Assembly: GCA_050018415.1 (NCBI GenBank)
Contig: JBEKAB010000001.1
Location: forward strand, 1 to 64,000
DNA: 64,000 nucleotides
Direction of reading: 5' to 3'
Source of the DNA: UBA1161 sp002311745
Lineage (GTDB): Bacteria > Planctomycetota > Phycisphaerae > Tepidisphaerales > Tepidisphaeraceae
The position numbers and the translations under genes were made by a program. Below the pieces are notes generated by a model. That model searched no databases. It was not told the origin of the DNA and saw only the letters and a list, made by a program, of their open reading frames with translations. Numbering within the stretch: the stretch's first letter is position 1; the number at the start of each line of letters is the position of its first letter. This document shows positions 16,567-24,911 of the stretch, one piece after another.

Positions 16567-17969
16567 GACGGGTCCAGTGTAGCGGATGACAGCGGCGCAT
16601 TCGAGACCGTCGCCAGCCGAATATCCCGCCACTGGCCGCCGACGAATCGCACCAGCATGTAGACCCCCACGAGGACGCCATACAGGCATCCCATGTACCA
16701 TGGCCCGCCGAATCCCAGGCCCGGCGTCCACCGCGCCACGGCGTAACCCCCCGCCACCGACACCGTCCAGCAGAGCGTCGTCATCACCACCGCCGGCCGG
16801 AGTGTATCCCCCGCGCCGCGCAGCGCTCCGACGTAAATGATGTATAGGGCGTCGAAGATTTCGTAGATGGCGGCGCACACGAGATAGAGGCCGCCGATGC
16901 GAACCACCTGCGGATCGTGGGTAAAGAGGCGCATGAGCGGCCCGCGAGCCGCAATAAAAACGACGCCGCATGCCGTCACATAGGCCAGGGAAAGAAAAAA
17001 TCCCAGATGCGCCCGCCGGGCCGCCACGATCGGCATGCCGCGACCGATGTACCGCCCCACCAGGGCGGTCACCGCCACGCCGATCCCCACGCATGGCATG
17101 AAACTGGCCACCATGTATCTGAGCATGAACGTGTTGGCCTCCATGGCGGTGGTCCCCAGCACCGCCAATACGCCGTTGCAAAACACGCCCCAGGCCAACA
17201 CGTCGCTGAACCACTGCAACCCGGAGGGCACGCCGACGCGCACGAGCGTGGCCAGATGTCCGGCTCGCGGCAAGCAATCGCCCGCGCCGAAATGCTCGCG
17301 CACGCTCGGCCGCAGCGTCATCACGATCAGCGTCAGCATCTCGCAGGTGACGCCAATGTTCTGCGCCCAGGCGGCGCCGACGACGCCGTGCGACCTAAAG
17401 CCGCCATGGCCCAGTACGACGCACCAGGCGACGACGGCGTTGATGCCCGTGCCCAAGACCGCCGCCGCCAGAACGGCTCGAGGCCGGTCGATGCCCAGCA
17501 GAAATTGCGACAACGCCATCGAAATGAGTTTCGCCACGGCCGCGAAGATCACGATCCGCCAGTAAGCGCTTTCCAGGTTGGCCTGGTCCGCCGCATGCCC
17601 GAAGCCGACGCGAAAAATCTGCGGTCCCAGGTTCATCAGCGGCAGCAACACCGCGCCGTACATCAACGCCAGCCAAACCCCCTGCCACAAATACCGCCCG
17701 CACTCGCGAAAATCGCGTCGGCCAAAACTCTGGCTGACCAGGGTGTTGACCAGCACGAGGGTGCCCATGCCGAGGCTCAGGGCGGCGAAGTTGAGCATGC
17801 CGCTGTTGGCCGCCGCCGTCGCCGCCATCTCGCCGCCGGCCTGCGGGCGCGAGAGCATCCAGGTGTCGATGAACTGCATGACGGTGTACGAGGCCATCTG
17901 CGCCACGGTGGGCAGGGCCAGGGAAAGCAGTTCAACGATGGGACGAGGTTGGCGTCCGGCCTGGGGCAT
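16563..17969 (-). CDS. MATE-family multidrug/toxin exporter
   Basis: This is a 468-residue polytopic inner-membrane protein with about 12 hydrophobic segments in two homologous halves. The N-terminal LLSLALPTVAQMASYTVMQF and the QSFGRRDF loop after helix 2 match the MATE pattern. A second-half GRGMPIVAARRAHL loop corresponds to the same position in the other bundle. It is probably a cation-coupled exporter. Its last codons overlap the ileS start by four bases, an unusual operon partner. The substrate cannot be told. Confidence 0.88.
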   Translation of the reverse strand: MPQAGRQPRPIVELLSLALPTVAQMASYTVMQFIDTWMLSRPQAGGEMAATAAANSGMLNFAALSLGMGTLVLVNTLVSQSFGRRDFRECGRYLWQGVWLALMYGAVLLPLMNLGPQIFRVGFGHAADQANLESAYWRIVIFAAVAKLISMALSQFLLGIDRPRAVLAAAVLGTGINAVVAWCVVLGHGGFRSHGVVGAAWAQNIGVTCEMLTLIVMTLRPSVREHFGAGDCLPRAGHLATLVRVGVPSGLQWFSDVLAWGVFCNGVLAVLGTTAMEANTFMLRYMVASFMPCVGIGVAVTALVGRYIGRGMPIVAARRAHLGFFLSLAYVTACGVVFIAARGPLMRLFTHDPQVVRIGGLYLVCAAIYEIFDALYIIYVGALRGAGDTLRPAVVMTTLCWTVSVAGGYAVARWTPGLGFGGPWYMGCLYGVLVGVYMLVRFVGGQWRDIRLATVSNAPLSSATLDPS

Positions 17970-18074
17970 CCCGAAAGTGTAGGGGCAAGCCGGTTCGGCG
18001 GCGAATCGCTTCGCTGAGGTGGCGAACCTAAGAGCCTCTCCTGTTGCGCCGAGGCGCGAGACAGAAGGACTCGG

Positions 18075-18251
18075 TCACATGGAGGAGTTAAGCGAGGTCC
18101 AACTGGCGGCGACCTTCGAGCCCACCGCGGCGATGATGGCAATGGCCGCGACGACAATCAGGGACGCAATGAGCACGTATTCCAACACCTCGCCGCCGCT
18201 TTGGTCAGAAATGAGCTTTCTCAAAAACGCCCGAAGTTGCCGACGCATCAT
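18075..18251 (-). CDS. Flp/Fap-type class IVb pilin-like protein
   Basis: This is a 58-residue protein too small for most gene finders. A basic leader (MMRRQLRAFLRKLISDQSG) precedes a Gly-Glu junction, then EVLEYVLIASLIVVAAIAII, a hydrophobic N-terminal helix of class IVb pilins with the conserved Glu near +5 and Tyr. Cleavage by a prepilin peptidase would be expected after Gly20; such an enzyme is encoded at 49406-50656. AAGGGG lies about 8 bases before the ATG pair. No other tad genes are nearby, so the pilin is an orphan in this window. It sits downstream of the MATE gene in a gap between minus-strand genes. Confidence 0.75.
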   Translation of the reverse strand: MMRRQLRAFLRKLISDQSGGEVLEYVLIASLIVVAAIAIIAAVGSKVAASWTSLNSSM

Positions 18252-18397
18252 AGCGGACCCCTTCCGTTGAATGCGTCGATTATGCCGCAGCTTAAGTGAA
18301 TGCGCAGATGGATTGCGCACGTTATTCCGAGTCATCGGTTCGGGGGGGTGCAAAGTGGGCAATCTATGACGAAGATGCCGGGCATCTTGCCGCGGAT

Positions 18398-19603
18398 TCA
18401 GGCGGCAGAGCGGGCGGCGACCTGGACCTGCGTGGCCGTGCGCGGGCGGTGCCACAGACGTAATACCGGGCCGGGGAAGTGTCGGCGGATGGTCTTCAGG
18501 CGCAACTCGATCTGGGCGGGATTGATGTTGGTGATGATGACGCCGTCGATGCCGCCGCCTTCGAAAGCGTTACGGACGGAGACGATGGGCAGGCCGCGGT
18601 ATTCAACGCCGTCGAATGCGGGGTTGTCATCGGCGATGCAGCGCAGTTGCAGACCGCTGGAGCGTGCGGCGTTGTAGGCGGGCCAGATGTTTTTGCTGAA
18701 GTCGGCCAGGACGACGCGCCAGACGCTGCAGCGGCGAGCCCAGTCACCGATAGCAGCCGCCTGCCGGCGGAAATGGAAAATATTTTCCAGGGCGGCATCG
18801 TCCAGGGGCGATCGGCCGGTAAGCGATTGACGCAGGCGCCAAAGGCGGGCGCTCAGCAATGCCTTTTGGATCTCGTGCCACTTCGCATGGCCGCGGGCCA
18901 GGGCCTGGTAGCGCAGGCGCCAGTCTTGCCAGTAGATTTTGCGCAGCTTGGCCGGCAGGAAACGCTGGGCGATGATCAGATTATTCCGCAGATCCAAGGT
19001 GTGAACCAGTGGAGATGCGCGCCCATCGCCGGGCACTTTGTCGTGGCGGAAGACGACGTCCTCGCGGCGGTCGACGCGGTGGCCGCCGCCCCAGACGCGG
19101 AAGCTCAGGTCGTATTCCTCGGCCTGTCGGAAAAATTCCTTGCGGAAACCGCCGATCTGGTCCAGCACGCTCTTGCGATAGCAGGTGGCGCCGCCCATGA
19201 CGATGCTGGGCAGCGCCGGCGCTTCGGTCGAGCCGTCCGGTAAGAGCACCTTGGCGACCAGCGCGCCGGTGGTGGGATTGGCATCCATGTGCGACAGGGC
19301 CAAGGCGACGGCGCGCGCGTCAGCGGGATAGCTGTCGTCGTCCAGGCAGATCACGTATGGCCCGGTGCAACGAGCGAACGCGTGGTTGCGGGCATACATG
19401 CCCTGGTTGGCACAGTTGCGGATCAGATGCACGCGCGGGAACTGCCGCTGTACGGCATCGGCGCTGCCATCGGTCGAGGCGTTGTCCACGACCCAGATGT
19501 CCCAGTCATCGGCCGGAACGGGCGTAACGCTCGGCAGCCGCGCCAGCGTCTGGAGCAGCGTCTGGCAGCGGTTGTAGGAGATGATGACGTAACTTAGGCG
19601 CAT
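18398..19603 (-). CDS. GT2 glycosyltransferase with C-terminal Rossmann-like domain
   Basis: This is a 401-residue protein. The N-terminal 250 residues are a GT-A family 2 glycosyltransferase: YVIISYNR at the start, VVDNASTDGS at 38-47, and the DXD-type CLDDDSYP with Asp88-90. It is probably rhamnosyl- or similar transferase-like. The C-terminal part, from about 285, reads as a small Rossmann-like unit (WRVVLADFSKN..PAYNAARSSG, GVEYRGLPI, GVIITNI). It resembles the nucleotide-sugar/C-methyltransferase C-terminal domains that sense or relay sugar-modifying enzymes. ATG 19603 overlaps the end of the upstream glycosyltransferase gene by 10 bases, so the pair forms an operon. Confidence 0.8.
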   Translation of the reverse strand: MRLSYVIISYNRCQTLLQTLARLPSVTPVPADDWDIWVVDNASTDGSADAVQRQFPRVHLIRNCANQGMYARNHAFARCTGPYVICLDDDSYPADARAVALALSHMDANPTTGALVAKVLLPDGSTEAPALPSIVMGGATCYRKSVLDQIGGFRKEFFRQAEEYDLSFRVWGGGHRVDRREDVVFRHDKVPGDGRASPLVHTLDLRNNLIIAQRFLPAKLRKIYWQDWRLRYQALARGHAKWHEIQKALLSARLWRLRQSLTGRSPLDDAALENIFHFRRQAAAIGDWARRCSVWRVVLADFSKNIWPAYNAARSSGLQLRCIADDNPAFDGVEYRGLPIVSVRNAFEGGGIDGVIITNINPAQIELRLKTIRRHFPGPVLRLWHRPRTATQVQVAARSAA

Positions 19604-21804
19604 GGCTCGGTCCGCAACAGATGGCCGATTTGCCGGCAAGCCCGCTGCAGGCCCGCTTCATAACTCAGGCGCGATTCCAGGTCCCCGCGCATAGCCCCGG
19701 CGGTCTTGCGACGTAAAGGTTCATCGGCCAGGAAACGGTGGACCTTGTCCCGTAATGTCAGCGGATCGGCAAATAAAACATCGGCCAAATTCGCCACCGC
19801 CGGTCGCCTTGGGCGCAGCAGGCCGGCCCTCTGCCAGTTCCGCGCCATCTGGACGGGATCGGCCTGCTCCGACATCGCGTCGCAGCGGCTGAGAATCGCT
19901 TCCAGTTCCGCGCGGTGCTGCGGTGCGATCGCGGAGCGGGCCTGCTGCAGCGTCTGGACGTCGTCGCCGACGTGGTCGCTCAGGAAATCCAGCAGCATTT
20001 GCGGCAGATGGTTGAAGGGATGATCGCGGATCAGGAAAAAGCCACCGGCAAAAACGCCGGCGAGCAGGCGCGGGTGCGTGAAGCACGCGAACGGCTCGAG
20101 CTGCAAATTGATCCTCGTGCTGCGGACCAGATTCTCCAGATCGGCGCCGGGCTGAACGACCCCGCGCGCATAGGGTGCGAAATGCGGATGATCCTCCCAT
20201 CCGCGGCCGTAGATGCCGAAACGGATGCCGCCCTGCCGAGCCAGATCGGCCACCCAGCAAAGCGCCTGGTGGCGATACAGATGATTGTTCAGACGGTCCC
20301 ACAGGAGATTGACCAGGCCATCGAGAAGCTGTGCGTCGCAGATGCCGATGCCGCAGTCAAGCTGGGCTTGCTCGACGGCGCGGCGGACCTGCCGCGACGT
20401 GGCCAAACAGCCGCCTCGCTCATAGACGCCCAGCACCTGCGCCACGGCCGCTTCGGCGATGCTGCGCAATTGCGGCGAGGCCGATGCGCGGGCCAGGACC
20501 TCCTGCACGATCTGATCCGTCGTCCTCGACCAGTTGGAGAGGTACGCCAAATCCAAACCATCACTGATCCACGACTGCGGACGAGCTGGAATGCGCGCCA
20601 GGTTCGGCAGATCGACGATCTGCCGAGGCGGATAACCGTGCTGCTGGACGAAGTGTGTACCGATGGCGGTCAGAACAAAATCGCGGATGGCGACGCTGGC
20701 GCCGGCTTCTTTACTGGTCAGATTGGACAGATGGTCCTGAATCCAGCAGACAAACGGCAACCGCGGCGGAAATACGTCTTCGTATTCGTGCCGCAGGTGA
20801 TCGATCAGCAGGACCAGATCCGGTTGGAACTCGGCCAGCGCCCACCGCATGGCATGCTTGCGCAGGGCGTGATGCGGCGAAGGCTCGATCACCGTTCGCG
20901 TTTCCCAGCCGAGTTTGGCAAGAGCCTCGGCCGCGTCGGCGGTGGAATACTGCAGGACGGTGGTGAATCGGCTGGTGATCAGCAGCACGCGGGGTCGCCG
21001 CGGCGGACGGTCCGAAAAGAGCTGCGACAGCGCCGCGGAATCCATGCCCGACGAGTCGTAAAACGCGGCCGTCTGCTGGGCCGCTTGCCGGTCGGCCTCG
21101 AGTAGTTTGGCCAGGGTCTGCTGGAAAACCGCTTCCATTTGCGCGTACTGCGTGCTCTGACAAACGTGGCTTTCCGGAAAGGGAAGGAAGAGGTCGGCCA
21201 ACAATTCGTTTTCAAAGCGCGTCGGCCAATCCGGGCCGACAAACCAACCAAACCGTCCCTGTTGGATCGGGCCGGACGGACCGGAAAGATCGTGCAACAG
21301 CAAGACGGCCAAAAGCAGTTGCGGATCGGGTTCGATGACAAAAACGGCTTGGTGGCGTCCCAGCGGCAAGACAGGAGAGTGATGGGCCAGGGCCGACAGA
21401 ACATAACCATCCCCCAGTCCGCATAGGGCCAGGGGCGAGCCGCTCTGCCAGGCGGAGCGGATTTCGCCGAGCGTCTGCACGGCGGCCAGAACCGGATCGC
21501 CGCCGCGCGACAGCGGCACCCACCGGCCGTCGCTGGCGGCGCCGATGGTCCACTGCCCGGCCTTGGCGCGGATGACGGCGAACGGCTGAGCGTCGCGCTG
21601 CAGGGCCTCGATGAGGATCGGGTAGATCGCCGGGCGGTGCTGGGCGATGTCGGCCAGGTTGCGGGCAAAGCGGTGGCGCAATTCGCCGGCGGCATCGCGG
21701 TGGACCTCGGCTCCCAGAGCCTCGGCGGCCTGACGCCAGCGGTGAGCCCGCAGGTGCGCCTGGGCTGGATGCTCGGCGGCCTGAGCTTGCGGATCGACGC
21801 TCAT
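19594..21804 (-). CDS. CgeB-like glycosyltransferase with Maf-like N-terminal region
   Basis: This is a 736-residue soluble protein. The N-terminal 250 residues include a GLGDGYVLSALA motif and an FVIEPDPQLLLAVLL strand, as in the motility-accessory-factor (Maf/DUF115) glycosyltransferases that modify flagellin. The middle and C-terminal parts (about 270-730) resemble CgeB/Glyco_trans_1 family GT-B enzymes: LLITSRFTT, a SNWSRTT segment, RFGIYGRGWE, and the FACFTHPRLLAGVFAGGFFL donor-site region. No signal peptide is seen. The start is ATG 21804; GTG 21816 is possible. It is the upstream partner of the GT2-Rossmann gene. Flagellin or surface glycosylation is inference. Confidence 0.65.
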   Translation of the reverse strand: MSVDPQAQAAEHPAQAHLRAHRWRQAAEALGAEVHRDAAGELRHRFARNLADIAQHRPAIYPILIEALQRDAQPFAVIRAKAGQWTIGAASDGRWVPLSRGGDPVLAAVQTLGEIRSAWQSGSPLALCGLGDGYVLSALAHHSPVLPLGRHQAVFVIEPDPQLLLAVLLLHDLSGPSGPIQQGRFGWFVGPDWPTRFENELLADLFLPFPESHVCQSTQYAQMEAVFQQTLAKLLEADRQAAQQTAAFYDSSGMDSAALSQLFSDRPPRRPRVLLITSRFTTVLQYSTADAAEALAKLGWETRTVIEPSPHHALRKHAMRWALAEFQPDLVLLIDHLRHEYEDVFPPRLPFVCWIQDHLSNLTSKEAGASVAIRDFVLTAIGTHFVQQHGYPPRQIVDLPNLARIPARPQSWISDGLDLAYLSNWSRTTDQIVQEVLARASASPQLRSIAEAAVAQVLGVYERGGCLATSRQVRRAVEQAQLDCGIGICDAQLLDGLVNLLWDRLNNHLYRHQALCWVADLARQGGIRFGIYGRGWEDHPHFAPYARGVVQPGADLENLVRSTRINLQLEPFACFTHPRLLAGVFAGGFFLIRDHPFNHLPQMLLDFLSDHVGDDVQTLQQARSAIAPQHRAELEAILSRCDAMSEQADPVQMARNWQRAGLLRPRRPAVANLADVLFADPLTLRDKVHRFLADEPLRRKTAGAMRGDLESRLSYEAGLQRACRQIGHLLRTEPCA

Positions 21805-21901
21805 TTGCGGAGGCACGGGTTCATTATCGGACGATCACCCAGGCGAGGTTGAGCGGGCATGGTCCGATAAATTCTGAATCTGTAAGCCATCTCACGCCGA
21901 T

Positions 21902-23476
21902 ATGGATGCAAGCGTCATGGACCCCACAAAGAAGATCTGCACCCTGGAACGGCTCGTGGCTGTCCGACAGCAGGCGCGGGTGGCCGGGCGCGTGGTCGTG
22001 CATTGCCATGGATGTTTCGACATCGTGCATCCCGGGCACATCCAGCACCTGCAATACGCCAAGTCGCTGGGCGATGACCTGATCGTCACGATCAGCGCCG
22101 ATGCGCAGGTGAATAAGGGCGCGGACCGGCCGCTGATTCCGGAGGATTTGCGTGCCGCAAGCCTGGCGGCCCTGCAATGCGTGGACTGGGTGCACGTCAA
22201 CGGTCATCCGTCGGCGGTCCCATTGCTTCAGCAGCTTCAACCGGACATCTACGTCAAGGGCAAAGAATACGAGCGGAATTTCGATCCGCGTTTCCTGGCC
22301 GAGCGCGACGCCGTCATCCGGCATGGCGGCCGCGTGGTCTTTTCCAGCGGCGACGTCGTCTACTCCTCCACGGCGCTGATCAGCGCGATGCAGCGCGACG
22401 CGTTCGCGGATGAAAAAGTGATCCGCTTCCGCGACCGCTTCGATCTCTCGGCCGCGTCGCTGTCGCGCCTGCTGGAGCGATTTGCCCGGATGAAGGTAGT
22501 GGTGGTCGGGGATTACATCCTGGACCGCTACCATTTTTGTGATGCCACGGGCGTCGCGGGCGAGGGGCCGATGATGGCTCTGCGGCATCTGCAAACCCGC
22601 GACTTCGACGGGGGAGCGGCCGTGATCGCCCTGCACCTGGCCGCCCTGGGCGCGGCGGCGTCGCTGGTCACGTCGTTGGCGGATGATCAGCCGTCGCAGG
22701 ATGCGGCCATGCGGCTGGGCGCCAGCGGGATCGCCGTGCAATCCTCCACCCACCGCCGGCAGATCGTGGTCAAGAACCGCTACCTGGTCGAGCAGACCAA
22801 ACTGTTCAAGGTGGACGACGGGCCGGTCTGTCCCATCGATTCACAGACGGAAAACCGCGTGGCCGAGGCGATCGTCGCGGCCGCGGCGGGCGCGTCGGCG
22901 GTCATCTTCGCGGATTTCGGCTACGGCTTGATCACCGAATCGCTGCTGGACCGGATCATGCCGCAGCTTCGCCGGAGGGTGCCGATCCTGACCGCGGACG
23001 TCAGCGGCCGACAAAGCAGCCTGCTGCGCTTCAAGGATGTGGATTTGCTCTGCCCCACCGAGCGCGAAGTGCGCGAGACGTTGCACGATTTTTCCAGCGG
23101 TCTTGGCGCGGTGGTCTGGAACCTGCTCGAAGCGACGGGCGCGCGGCAGGCGCTGATCACGCTGGGCAAGCAGGGACTGGTGACCTTTTCACGGCCGGCG
23201 GTGGATGGCGCAGGCGGGGCGCCGGGGCGGCTAAGCAGCCAATACCTTCCGGCATTATCCAATCACGTGGTGGATCCTCTGGGCTGCGGGGATGCGCTTT
23301 TGGCGGCGGCGAGCCTGGCCCTGGCCGCCGGCTCTTCACTGCAAGCCGCGGCGTACCTGGGGGCGTTGGCGGCGGCGATCGAAATCAGGGAGTTGGGCAA
23401 CCAGCCGCTGGATGCAGAGAAACTCGCGACGGCCCTCCATCATCAAGAGGTCGCGACGGCGCGTCTGGCGTCTTAG
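21902..23476 (+). CDS. Bifunctional nucleotidyltransferase-kinase, HldE-like with swapped domain order
   Basis: This is a 524-residue two-domain enzyme. Residues about 15-165 form a cytidylyltransferase-fold domain with HPGH at 43-46 (the HxGH signature) and an ISADAQVNKG segment. Residues about 190-515 form a PfkB kinase domain with VVGDYILDRY at its start and the catalytic DPLGCGD motif near the end. In enterobacterial HldE the kinase comes first and the transferase second; here the order is reversed. The likely product is an ADP-heptose-type nucleotide sugar. A heptosyltransferase-like TPR protein (27181-28842) is nearby. Two near-by ATGs (21902, 21917) are both possible starts. Confidence 0.8.
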   Translation: MDASVMDPTKKICTLERLVAVRQQARVAGRVVVHCHGCFDIVHPGHIQHLQYAKSLGDDLIVTISADAQVNKGADRPLIPEDLRAASLAALQCVDWVHVNGHPSAVPLLQQLQPDIYVKGKEYERNFDPRFLAERDAVIRHGGRVVFSSGDVVYSSTALISAMQRDAFADEKVIRFRDRFDLSAASLSRLLERFARMKVVVVGDYILDRYHFCDATGVAGEGPMMALRHLQTRDFDGGAAVIALHLAALGAAASLVTSLADDQPSQDAAMRLGASGIAVQSSTHRRQIVVKNRYLVEQTKLFKVDDGPVCPIDSQTENRVAEAIVAAAAGASAVIFADFGYGLITESLLDRIMPQLRRRVPILTADVSGRQSSLLRFKDVDLLCPTEREVRETLHDFSSGLGAVVWNLLEATGARQALITLGKQGLVTFSRPAVDGAGGAPGRLSSQYLPALSNHVVDPLGCGDALLAAASLALAAGSSLQAAAYLGALAAAIEIRELGNQPLDAEKLATALHHQEVATARLAS

Positions 23477-23579
23477 CGCCGCGTCAAGATTGACACGTCG
23501 ATAGACCGGCCCGAGGACGGGCTGGCTCAATTGGGGAGGCGGCCGGTTCTCCGGTTGGTCTGCTTCCTAAATGGAGCGC

Positions 23580-23906
23580 TCAGCGCTCTGGGTTGGGGCG
23601 CTGCACGTTGGGGGGAACCAATTCGCCAAATTGCTGCTCATAGCGCTTGATGAGCTGTCCCAGGGACAGCGCCAGCCGCTTGGCGTTCATGTAGGACATG
23701 ATCACGCGGTCGGTGATCTTGAGCAGCAGTTGATGCTGGCCTGGCTGGGGATTGGGGTTGGGCATGTTGAAGCCCAGGTCGATGACCACTTCACCGGCGG
23801 TGGCGTGGATGCGATAGGCGTTGCTGTAGATCTGCCGCAACTCGCGCTCGTCCAACAACACCTGCACGCTTTGGGTTTGCGCCGCGTCTTGAATTTCCTC
23901 TGCCAT
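23580..23906 (-). CDS. DUF3467 family protein
   Basis: This is a 108-residue small protein of the DUF3467 family, common in planctomycetes and other bacteria, with no known function. Visible family-like features are YSNAYRIHATAGEVVIDLGFN followed by RVIMSYMNAKRLALSLGQLI, the pattern of short beta strands and a C-terminal helix. The start is ATG 23906 with AAGGAG 6 bases upstream; the longer in-frame reading to 23963 has no ribosome site. It lies next to the minus-strand secreted protein gene. Confidence 0.8.
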   Translation of the reverse strand: MAEEIQDAAQTQSVQVLLDERELRQIYSNAYRIHATAGEVVIDLGFNMPNPNPQPGQHQLLLKITDRVIMSYMNAKRLALSLGQLIKRYEQQFGELVPPNVQRPNPER

Positions 23907-23972
23907 ATTGCTCCTTGAGTTTTCGGGGGCGACATTGTGGCGGTTTTGGCGGTGGTTGTCCACTGGGAAGTT

Positions 23973-24803
23973 TTACTGCGGCCGGGTGGCGGGCAGAACG
24001 CGCGATTGGCACGTAAAATCGACGGTTCCGTTGATTTGCGTGGGCTCGGTATTGGGCGTCAGGTACTTGACGCTTCCGGCGGTCTGACCCTGTACAATTT
24101 GCGAGGCGGCCACATCCACCTGCAAGATCATGGTGGATTCCAAGTCCGCTTCGACGTTGCCCGACTGATGCATGATCGAGGCGCACGAGCAACTCATCTG
24201 GGCCCATTTCCTGCCATCGACGGTCTTGACCCAGTCCAGGCGGCATTGAGCCATCAACTGATCGAGCGGTCCAAGATTGGAGTGCTTGGCCACTTTTTCA
24301 GAAACATCCCAGACGTCCCCGATGGCGACGGAATGATCGGGAAAGAAATCCTGGTCCGGGTTAAGGGCGGAATTGAGATTGTCCAGGTCGGTCGGGTCGG
24401 CCTGGCCGGGAAAATCGTTGGCGACCGATTCATCCGCCCGACGGCGCAGGGTGAGGGACTTGCCGGCGAAGCTGCACGGGGTTTTGATTTCCGCCGCAGC
24501 GCCTTCCTGGGTCGTGTCGTAGCTATCGGGATGCACATCGGCGCGCATTTCCGTGGCGGAGCCGTCCTTCACGGCCAGCACGGTCAGCATAAGCTTAAGC
24601 ACCTGTTTGGATCGGGTGTCGCTGCGGGTGGTTTGGCCGCCGACGGTGGTCGCGGTTTGATCGTGGCTCTGGGCGATCAATTCGACCGGAATCTTCTGCG
24701 CGACTTTGACGTTTTCGCGAAACGCGTATTTTTCTTGCGCCGCCGCGGCACCGCCGCAGAGCAAGGCCGCCAAAGCCAGCCAGAGTCGCGTTGTTCGCAA
24801 CAT
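23973..24803 (-). CDS. Hypothetical secreted protein
   Basis: This is a 276-residue protein with a classical signal peptide (MLRTTRLWLALAALLCGG then AAAAQ, cleavage probably after Ala). The mature part is polar and beta-rich with a few cysteines (PCSFAG, MSCSCAS, DFTCQSR). It has no repeats or known catalytic motif. It is exported to the periplasm or cell surface. It resembles the many uncharacterised planctomycete secreted proteins, and no function can be assigned. The start is ATG 24803; ATG 24833 would lengthen the N-terminus. It is transcribed away from the TPR glycosyltransferase gene at 24912. Confidence 0.6.
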   Translation of the reverse strand: MLRTTRLWLALAALLCGGAAAAQEKYAFRENVKVAQKIPVELIAQSHDQTATTVGGQTTRSDTRSKQVLKLMLTVLAVKDGSATEMRADVHPDSYDTTQEGAAAEIKTPCSFAGKSLTLRRRADESVANDFPGQADPTDLDNLNSALNPDQDFFPDHSVAIGDVWDVSEKVAKHSNLGPLDQLMAQCRLDWVKTVDGRKWAQMSCSCASIMHQSGNVEADLESTMILQVDVAASQIVQGQTAGSVKYLTPNTEPTQINGTVDFTCQSRVLPATRPQ

Positions 24804-24911
24804 GGTCAATCCCGCATAGGTCAGGCCCAGCATAGCGTCGGATGGACACAAGATGAATGGGCTTGATAAGATGTCGCGTTCGGGTTGGAAGGATCGGTGC
24901 AAGCAGGCGTC

